A stretch of DNA of 18,784 nt from Christensenella sp. UBA7597. Lineage in GTDB: Bacteria; Bacillota; Clostridia; Christensenellales; Borkfalkiaceae. Below the pieces are notes generated by a model that ran no database searches, had not been told where the DNA came from, and saw nothing but the letters and a program-made list of their open reading frames with translations. Of this stretch, positions 12,911 to 18,784 are shown piece by piece. The stretch is from positions 1 through 18,784 of the forward strand of contig DLQW01000072.1 of the NCBI GenBank assembly GCA_002474405.1. Direction: 5' to 3'. How positions within the stretch are numbered: position 1 is the stretch's first letter; the number at the start of each line of letters is the position of its first letter. Made by a program: the position numbers and the translations under genes.

Positions 12911-12948
12911 AAAGACGACTGTTTCATTACAGCCGTCTTTCATTTTTT
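12911..12948 (+). terminator. Terminator of pckA
   Basis: AAAGACGACTGT (12911-12922) pairs with ACAGCCGTCTTT (12929-12940), one internal mismatch, 6-nt loop, followed by CATTTTTT. It lies 28 bp after the pckA stop and only about 30 bp before dinB. Confidence 0.85.
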
Positions 12949-12974
12949 CATTCAAAATCGCGCATACTGCGCGT

Positions 12975-14243
12975 ATGGCTACGCGCGTCATATTGCACAG
13001 CGATCTAAATAATTTCTACGCCTCGGTGGAGTGCCTCCGCCGCCCCGAAATCCGCGATAAGCCCGTGGTGGTTACGGGCGCGAAAGAAGAGCGCCACGGC
13101 GTGGTGCTCGCCAAAAACGCCGCGGCAAAAGCGGCGGGCGTAAAAACGGGCGACGTCTGTTGGGAAGCGCGGCAGAAATGCGGCTCGTCGCTTGTGGAAA
13201 TCCCCGCCGATTTTCCCGAATATCTCCGTTATTCCAAAAAAGTGCGGCGCATTTACGAGGACTATACCGACCGCATCGAGGCGTTCGGCATCGACGAGTG
13301 CTGGCTTGACGTAACGGCAAGCCGTCGCCTGTTCGGCAGCGGCGTGCAAATCGCCGAAATCATCCGCCGCCGCGTCAAAGAAGAGCTCGGCTTAACGGTC
13401 AGCGTGGGCGTCAGTTATAACAAAATTTTCGCCAAGCTCGGCTCGGATATGAAAAAGCCGGACGCGGTAACCGAAATCACGCCGGAAAACTACCGCGAAA
13501 CGGTGTGGAAGCTCCCCGCGGCGGATTTGTTATACGTGGGCGCCGCCACAAAAAAGCAGCTGCAACGGCTCGGCATAAAAACCATCGGCGACCTCGCAAA
13601 CGCCGACGAAGCGCATTTAAAAAACAAACTGGGCAAACGCGGCGCGGTGCTGCGCGCCTTTGCCAACGGCGCCGACGATTCCCCCGTGCTCAACGTGGAG
13701 GAGGAGCGGAACATCAGATCCGTCGGCAATTCTCTCACCGCCTGCCGCGATTTCGAAACGCCGGAGGACGTAAAAGCCGTGCTCGCGCTGCTTTCCGACG
13801 CAGTATGTTCAAGGCTCCGCGAAGCGGGCGCCCGCGGCGGCGGAGTTTCGATAAGCGCGCGCTCGTCCGCGCTCGTCGTTTATCGTAAACAGGGGAAGCT
13901 GCCGCGCGCAACCTCGCACGCGCCGGACGTAGCCAAAAAGTCGTTCGAACTTTTCGCCGCGGTATACCCGTGGCAGGAGAGCGTGCGCAGCGTGGGCGTC
14001 AGCGTGTACGATCTGAAATTCGGCGAAACGCAGACGGATTTTTTCGGCTTGATCGACGGCGAATCGTGCGGCGATGCCGAAAAGAAAAAGCGGCTGGATG
14101 CGGCGGTGGATAAACTGCGCGAAAAATACGGCAACGCCGTCATCCGGCAGGCGATCGTTTTAAAAGATAAGCGGCTGAGCGGCGCCGATATCAAAGCCGA
14201 ACACACCGTTCACCCCGTATCGTTTTTCAAAAACGGCGTATAA
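12975..14243 (+). CDS. dinB: DNA polymerase IV (Y family, DinB)
   Basis: Translesion DNA polymerase, 422 aa. Palm motif HSDLNNFYASVE gives catalytic D10 and steric-gate Y15; IDECWLDV gives catalytic D107/E108. VSVGVSYNKIFAKLGSDMKK is the typical palm/thumb segment, and GIKTIGDLANADEAHLKNKL is the helix-hairpin-helix thumb. The C-terminal 190 residues form the little-finger region (NVEEERNIRSVGNS onward). No beta-clamp-binding peptide of the classic QL.L.F form is obvious, although FFGLIDG near residue 357 could be an internal one. ATG 12975 is the family-consistent start, but no Shine-Dalgarno precedes it: the gene may be leaderless or translated from a start inside the inverted repeat CATAC/GTATG. 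The gap to the pckA terminator is only about 30 bp. Confidence 0.95.
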   Translation: MATRVILHSDLNNFYASVECLRRPEIRDKPVVVTGAKEERHGVVLAKNAAAKAAGVKTGDVCWEARQKCGSSLVEIPADFPEYLRYSKKVRRIYEDYTDRIEAFGIDECWLDVTASRRLFGSGVQIAEIIRRRVKEELGLTVSVGVSYNKIFAKLGSDMKKPDAVTEITPENYRETVWKLPAADLLYVGAATKKQLQRLGIKTIGDLANADEAHLKNKLGKRGAVLRAFANGADDSPVLNVEEERNIRSVGNSLTACRDFETPEDVKAVLALLSDAVCSRLREAGARGGGVSISARSSALVVYRKQGKLPRATSHAPDVAKKSFELFAAVYPWQESVRSVGVSVYDLKFGETQTDFFGLIDGESCGDAEKKKRLDAAVDKLREKYGNAVIRQAIVLKDKRLSGADIKAEHTVHPVSFFKNGV

Positions 14244-14287
14244 CGTCCGAAAACGTTCCGAAACGGCGGAAAACCGAAGCAAAAAGG

Positions 14288-14316
14288 TTGATTTTGCGGC
14301 AAAAAAATGCTATAAT
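14288..14316 (+). promoter_or_regulatory. Promoter of tgt
   Basis: TTGATT (14288-14293), 17-bp spacer ending TGC (extended -10), TATAAT (14311-14316). A start near 14323 leaves a leader of about 32 nt with ACGGAG (about 14337-14342) as ribosome site. Confidence 0.87.
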
Positions 14317-14318
14317 AA

Positions 14319-15494
<1,176 letters not shown>

Positions 15495-15496
15495 GG

Positions 15497-15533
15497 TAAG
15501 GGCGCAGCCCTTAACCCCGGGGTTTGCACCCCG
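15497..15533 (+). terminator. Tandem GC-rich hairpins after tgt
   Basis: TAAGGGC-GCA-GCCCTTA (15497-15513) is followed at once by CGGGGT-TTGC-ACCCCG (15518-15533). No long T run follows, so they may be a weak terminator or an RNA-stabilising or repeat-derived element. The rest of the gap (15534-15616) shows no strong promoter, so the ABC gene may depend on readthrough from tgt. Confidence 0.5.
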
Positions 15534-15616
15534 TTCAGTGCGTGAGCGTTGTTTTGCCGCCGCGTAAATTTAAATCAACCCGGGCAATATAACCCGAGTC
15601 GAAAAGCGAAAAAATT

Positions 15617-17419
15617 ATGGAAAAACAAAAAAAGAAAAAAGGGCTTGTCAAACGCTTTTTCTCGTACTACAAGCCGTATAAAAAAGGATTCGTATTCGAT
15701 TTGTTCTGCTCGTTCGTCATCGCGGCGTGCAATATGTTCTACCCGATGGTGGCGCGCGAAGTCATGGATAATTTCGTGCCCAACCGCAATTTAAAACTCA
15801 TTATCGTGTGGGCAGCGGTACTTGCGCTCATCTACATTTTAAAGAGCATTCTCACGTATATCGTAACCTATTTCGGGCACGTGCTGGGCGTAAAAATTCA
15901 GGGCGATATGCGCCGCGAACTTTTCCGCCACGTGGAAACGCTTTCGTTTTCCTACTTCGATTCGCATAAAACGGGCGGAGTCATGTCCCGCATCGTCAAC
16001 GATTTGTTCGAAGTTTCCGAACTGGCGCACCACGCCCCGGAGGACGTGTTCAATTCGCTGCTTTCCATCGTCGGCGCCATCGTCATGGTGTACACGCTGA
16101 ATCCGATTCTCGCGCTGATGATCGTTATCTACGTGCCTTTCATGGTGTTTTTTGCCGTCAAAGCGCGCCACAACATGTCGAAAGCCAGCGCGAAATCCAG
16201 AAAAAAAATCGCCGTGCTCAATTCCGAGCTTGAATCGTCCGTTTCCGGCGTGCGCGTAACGAAAGCGTACGACGCCGAAGAAAACGAAGATAAAAAATTC
16301 GATAAAGCCAACGGCGAATTCAAGCGCGCCCGCGCGGAAATGTACAAGGCGATGGGCGTGTTCCAGTGCGGCATGTCCGCGTTCAATGATTTTCTGTACC
16401 TGCTCGCGCTTGTTTCCGGTTCCCTGTTCTGCTACTTCGGCAAAATCACCGTGGCGGATTTAACGGCGTATATTCTGTATATCAATATGCTGCTTTCGCC
16501 GTTGCGCACGCTGATCGCCATGTTCGAACAAATCGACGAGGGCGCCACGGGCTTCCGGCGCTTCTGCGATCTCATGGATACCCCCTCCGAATACGAACCG
16601 GAACACCCCGTGAAAGCCGATTTAAACGGCGACGTCTGCTACGAAAACGTTTCGTTTTCCTATAAAACCAAAGAGGAACCGGACGAGGACGAAGAAAAGA
16701 CGGCGGAGGCGGAAGAAACGGAACAAGCCGCGGGCGAAGCGGTGCTCAAAGGCGTTTCGTTCACGGCGAAAAAAGGGCAGACGATTGCGTTCGTCGGTCC
16801 GTCGGGCGGCGGAAAAACCACCATCTGCCACCTGTTGCCGCGCTTTTACATGCGCGACGGCGGCAAAATCACCATCGGCGGCACCGATATCAACGACGTC
16901 TCCGCGCACGATCTCCGCAAAAACATTGCCGTGGTCGCGCAGGACGTGTTCCTGTTTTCGGGCACCATCCGCGATAACATCGCCTACGGCACCGAAAACG
17001 CCACAGAAGAAGAAATTATTTCGGCGGCGAAACGCGCCAACGTGCACGATTTCGTGGAAAGTCTGCCGCACGGCTACGATACCGAGGTGGGCGAACGCGG
17101 CGTGAAGCTTTCGGGCGGACAGAAACAGCGAGTTTCCATCGCGCGGGCGTTTCTGAAAAACCCGCCCATTCTCGTGCTGGACGAAGCCACCAGCGCGCTC
17201 GATAACGCCACGGAAATGCAGATTCAGTCGGCGCTGAACGAACTTTCGAAAGGCAGAACCACGTTCGTGGTGGCGCACCGGCTTTCCACCGTGAAAAACG
17301 CGGACGAAATTCTGGTGGTGGAAAACGGCAACATCACCGAGCGCGGCACGCACGAAACGCTCGCCGCGGGCAACGGCTTGTACGCGAAGCTGTACCGCTA
17401 CCAGTTCCGCGAAAATTAA
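15617..17419 (+). CDS. ABC exporter, fused membrane and ATPase domains
   Basis: A 600-aa half-transporter that should act as a dimer. Residues about 1-320 form a type I exporter membrane domain with six hydrophobic segments (for example FVFDLFCSFVIAACNMF, LIIVWAAVLALIYILKSIL, NPILALMIVIYVPFMVFFAV). Residues about 335-600 are the ATPase: Walker A GPSGGGKT (394-401), Q loop VAQDVFLFSG, signature LSGGQ (498-502), Walker B ILVLDEA (about 518-524) and the switch His in VAHRLSTV. All are intact, so it should be active. An acidic insert at about 350-375 (EEPDEDEEKTAEAEETEQ) lies between the first strands of the ATPase domain, before Walker A. Substrate unknown; such proteins export lipids, drugs or peptides. 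ATG 15617 has no strong ribosome site, only A-rich DNA upstream. Single gene, not the paired heterodimer often seen in Bacillota. Confidence 0.93.
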   Translation: MEKQKKKKGLVKRFFSYYKPYKKGFVFDLFCSFVIAACNMFYPMVAREVMDNFVPNRNLKLIIVWAAVLALIYILKSILTYIVTYFGHVLGVKIQGDMRRELFRHVETLSFSYFDSHKTGGVMSRIVNDLFEVSELAHHAPEDVFNSLLSIVGAIVMVYTLNPILALMIVIYVPFMVFFAVKARHNMSKASAKSRKKIAVLNSELESSVSGVRVTKAYDAEENEDKKFDKANGEFKRARAEMYKAMGVFQCGMSAFNDFLYLLALVSGSLFCYFGKITVADLTAYILYINMLLSPLRTLIAMFEQIDEGATGFRRFCDLMDTPSEYEPEHPVKADLNGDVCYENVSFSYKTKEEPDEDEEKTAEAEETEQAAGEAVLKGVSFTAKKGQTIAFVGPSGGGKTTICHLLPRFYMRDGGKITIGGTDINDVSAHDLRKNIAVVAQDVFLFSGTIRDNIAYGTENATEEEIISAAKRANVHDFVESLPHGYDTEVGERGVKLSGGQKQRVSIARAFLKNPPILVLDEATSALDNATEMQIQSALNELSKGRTTFVVAHRLSTVKNADEILVVENGNITERGTHETLAAGNGLYAKLYRYQFREN

Positions 17420-17474
17420 GCCGTACGGGTGAAAGTACGCATAAATTTTTTCATAACGCGCATACTTACGGCAA

Positions 17475-17492
17475 GCCCGGAAGAAACCGGGC
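17475..17492 (+). terminator. Hairpin between the ABC gene and the YtxH-like gene
   Basis: Perfect 6-bp GCCCGG (17475-17480) with CCGGGC (17487-17492), 6-nt A-rich loop. No T run follows; it lies just before the ribosome site of the next gene, so it may affect mRNA stability rather than terminate. Confidence 0.4.
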
Positions 17493-17517
17493 GGTTACAG
17501 GGAGGAATGGAAAAGTT

Positions 17518-17811
17518 ATGGAAAAATTTTTAATCGGGGCGCTCGTAGGCGGAATCGCGGGCGCGTTGGTCGTGTCCAACAACGCGAAGATGCGCACGCT
17601 CGTAAAAAAAGGCGAGGACGAACTCAAGGAAAAAGTCGGCTCTATGGTGGATGAAAAACTTTCCGCCATGCTGAAAAAGTGCGACGACGCGAAAAACGCC
17701 GCGCAGGAACCGCAGGCGGGCGCGCAACAATCGCAACAAGGCGGCGAAACCGCAACGGGCGAAGAGAGCGATAAAAAGAAAAGCAAGAAGAAAGATTCGA
17801 AAAAAGAATAA
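17518..17811 (+). CDS. Small YtxH-like membrane-anchored protein
   Basis: A 97-aa protein with one N-terminal Gly-rich membrane segment (FLIGALVGGIAGALVVSNNA, residues 4-23), then a charged helical part (TLVKKGEDELKEKVGSMVDE) and a Gln/Lys-rich low-complexity tail (QSQQGG..., KKKSKKKDSKKE). This is the layout of YtxH-domain proteins, which are small general-stress or envelope proteins of unknown biochemical role in Bacillota. ATG 17518 is preferred: GGGAGG (17500-17505) is spaced 12 nt, while the nearer ATG at 17507 would be only 1 nt away and in another frame. It has a terminator at 17835-17867. The lysine-rich tail would be cytoplasmic if the N terminus is outside or in the membrane. Confidence 0.72.
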   Translation: MEKFLIGALVGGIAGALVVSNNAKMRTLVKKGEDELKEKVGSMVDEKLSAMLKKCDDAKNAAQEPQAGAQQSQQGGETATGEESDKKKSKKKDSKKE

Positions 17812-17834
17812 AAAAACGGTGAAAATCGGCAAAG

Positions 17835-17867
17835 AAGCGGCGAAACGGTAGACAAACGCCGCTTTTT
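17835..17867 (+). terminator. Terminator overlapping the ruvX promoter
   Basis: AAGCGGCG (17835-17842) pairs with CGCCGCTT (17857-17864), then three more T. The ruvX -35 (17849-17854) lies in the loop, and the right arm lies in the spacer, so terminator and promoter share DNA. Confidence 0.78.
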
Positions 17868-17877
17868 ATGTTATACT
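17849..17877 (+). promoter_or_regulatory. Promoter of ruvX, positioned for a leaderless mRNA
   Basis: TAGACA (17849-17854), 17-bp spacer ending TGT (extended -10), TATACT (17872-17877). The expected start point, 7-8 nt after the -10, falls on 17884-17885, which is the ATG of ruvX itself. Confidence 0.83.
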
Positions 17878-17884
17878 GAATCAA

Positions 17885-18646
17885 ATGGTTACAAAACGCA
17901 TAGCGGCATTCGATATAGGCAATAAAAGAATCGGCGTGGCGATTTCCGATCCGTTCGGCGAATACGCGGTGCCGTGCGATACGTACGTGCGCACGGGGCG
18001 GCTTTCCGAGGACGTCTCGGCGGTTGCGAAAATCGCCGAAGAAAAGGGCGCGCAGGAAATCGTGTGCGGCTTGCCCGTCAATGCGGACGGCACGGAAAGC
18101 GCGCAGACGGCGCGCACGCGCAGGTTTATCGAAATTTTAAAAAAAGAAACGGCGTTGCCCGTATTCGAAGAGGACGAACGCTACACCACGCAGGCGGCGA
18201 AAGAAACGCAGATCGCGGCGGGCGTGGGGCGCAGGGATAAGAAGAAAACCATCGATTCCATCGCGGCTTCGTATATTCTGGAAACGTATCTGTTAAAAAA
18301 GAAGAAAGAGGAAAAAATTATGAAAAAAGAAGAGCAATTCGAAGAAAACGAAGAAGAACACATCATCACCCTGACGGACGACGAAGGAAACGAAGTGGAA
18401 TATTACCATATCGCCACGTTGCCGTACAAAGGGGAAACGTATTGTTTCTTCCAGAAAGCGGAACCGGAAACGGAAGAAGAGGAAGAAGAGGTGGTGATTT
18501 ACCGCCTTTCCGGCGAGGACGAAAACGCCGAACTGCAGCCGCTTGAGGACGACGCGCTGATGGACGAAGTCTTTGCGGAATTCTGCAAAGAATACGAAGC
18601 GTACGAAAACAGCGACGAAGCGGCAAAACTCGACGGCGCCGACTAA
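17885..18646 (+). CDS. ruvX: RuvX (YqgF) resolvase-family protein fused to a DUF1292 domain
   Basis: A 253-aa product. Residues 1-140 are RuvX/YqgF, an RNase-H-fold protein implicated in pre-16S rRNA maturation and Holliday-junction metabolism: FDIGNKRIGVAISD with catalytic D10, VCGLPVNADGTES, EDERYTTQAAK (acidic pair) and KTIDSIAASYILETYL (second acidic residue). Residues 146-253 are DUF1292 (YrzB-like): EEHIITLTDDEGNEVEYYHI, EEEVVIYRL, LEDDALMDEVFAEF. Standard RuvX is about 140 aa, and ruvX and the DUF1292 gene are normally separate neighbours in Bacillota. Here the joint is an A/G-rich stretch (18293-18322, LLKKKKEEKIM) with an internal ATG at 18320. The ATG at 17885 has no ribosome site and coincides with the predicted transcription start, so it is probably leaderless. 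The fusion could also be an indel in the A run. Confidence 0.9.
   Translation: MVTKRIAAFDIGNKRIGVAISDPFGEYAVPCDTYVRTGRLSEDVSAVAKIAEEKGAQEIVCGLPVNADGTESAQTARTRRFIEILKKETALPVFEEDERYTTQAAKETQIAAGVGRRDKKKTIDSIAASYILETYLLKKKKEEKIMKKEEQFEENEEEHIITLTDDEGNEVEYYHIATLPYKGETYCFFQKAEPETEEEEEEVVIYRLSGEDENAELQPLEDDALMDEVFAEFCKEYEAYENSDEAAKLDGAD
18320..18646 (+). CDS. Possible separately translated DUF1292 protein (internal start)
   Basis: An alternative product of the 3' part of the fused gene: 108 aa from ATG 18320, preceded by AGAGG (18307-18311 area), about 8-9 nt upstream, which is a usable ribosome site. The sequence is very acidic (EEQFEENEEEHI at the start, a Glu run at about residues 55-62), as is usual for DUF1292. 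If the ruvX mRNA is leaderless, this internal site would be the only Shine-Dalgarno start in the transcript, so both a fusion and a free DUF1292 protein could be made. This is inference. Confidence 0.45.
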   Translation: MKKEEQFEENEEEHIITLTDDEGNEVEYYHIATLPYKGETYCFFQKAEPETEEEEEEVVIYRLSGEDENAELQPLEDDALMDEVFAEFCKEYEAYENSDEAAKLDGAD

Positions 18647-18664
18647 TCCCGCCTTGTTTTAAGC

Positions 18665-18723
18665 CTTCCCCTTGCCTGAAAAAAATTCAGTAAACTTCAT
18701 TTTTTCGGCAAAAATGGTCAGCC
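18665..18723. repeat. Dispersed repeat, copy 2 (continues to the window end)
   Basis: Same 59 bp as 8553-8611 with one difference. It continues with the GC hairpin segment GGCTTCCCCTTGGGGGGAAG (about 18733-18752) and CTGCCACGTAGTGGCGG, ending GATGAGGGGCGT at the window edge. Such intergenic repeats are common in gut Clostridia genomes (general recollection). Confidence 0.85.
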
Positions 18724-18784
18724 TATTTCATAGGCTTCCCCTTGGGGGGAAGCTCTGCCACGTAGTGGCGGTGATGAGGGGCGT

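Overview
The window looks like a chromosomal segment of an anaerobic Bacillota, probably a gut Clostridia lineage (Christensenellales-like is a guess). The grounds are a YyaC-type sporulation protein, a RuvX/DUF1292 unit, GTP-type PEP carboxykinase, many Shine-Dalgarno and sigma-A type promoter signals, and GC-rich, GAA/GCG-rich coding. No rRNA, CRISPR array or complete insertion sequence is visible.

Layout. Positions 1-322 hold the 3' end of an L-fucose isomerase gene. From about 340 to 3250 the DNA becomes visibly AT-rich and holds an integrated island: a tyrosine recombinase (383-1642, minus), a sigma-region-4-like protein (2402-3004, minus), and a set of long inverted repeats in otherwise non-coding DNA. 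The island abuts an intact tRNA-Leu(TAA) and, 68 bp upstream of it, a truncated 5' copy of a tRNA-Leu that sits under a perfect TTGACA-17-TATAAT promoter. This looks like a recombination scar at a tRNA-Leu target.

Positions 3784-8059 hold two convergent paralogous genes (705 and 683 aa) for large cytoplasmic proteins that look like helical-barrel carbohydrate-active enzymes; I could not assign them to a named family. They share a strong bidirectional terminator. Next is a minus-strand tRNA-Val/Gly/Cys cluster, a dispersed-repeat segment, and yyaC.

From 9470 on, all genes point rightwards: cvpA-like, a 126-aa orphan preceded by a striking cluster of five DnaA-box-like 9-mers, pckA, dinB (DNA polymerase IV), tgt (tRNA-guanine transglycosylase), an ABC exporter, a small YtxH-like membrane protein, and a RuvX Holliday-junction-resolvase-family protein fused in frame to a DUF1292 domain. 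Most of these have their own well-formed promoter and terminator, so this is a string of short transcription units rather than one operon. ruvX, and perhaps dinB, appear to be transcribed as leaderless mRNAs. The window ends inside a second copy of the dispersed repeat seen near 8553.

The most notable signals are the DnaA-box cluster beside yyaC/cvpA (possible replication-origin or DnaA-titration site), the RuvX-DUF1292 fusion at a poly-A stretch, the tRNA-Leu scar with the adjacent island, the ~190-bp nested inverted repeat ahead of the sigma-like gene, and the paired unassigned enzymes. I did not see an obvious defence or secretion system.
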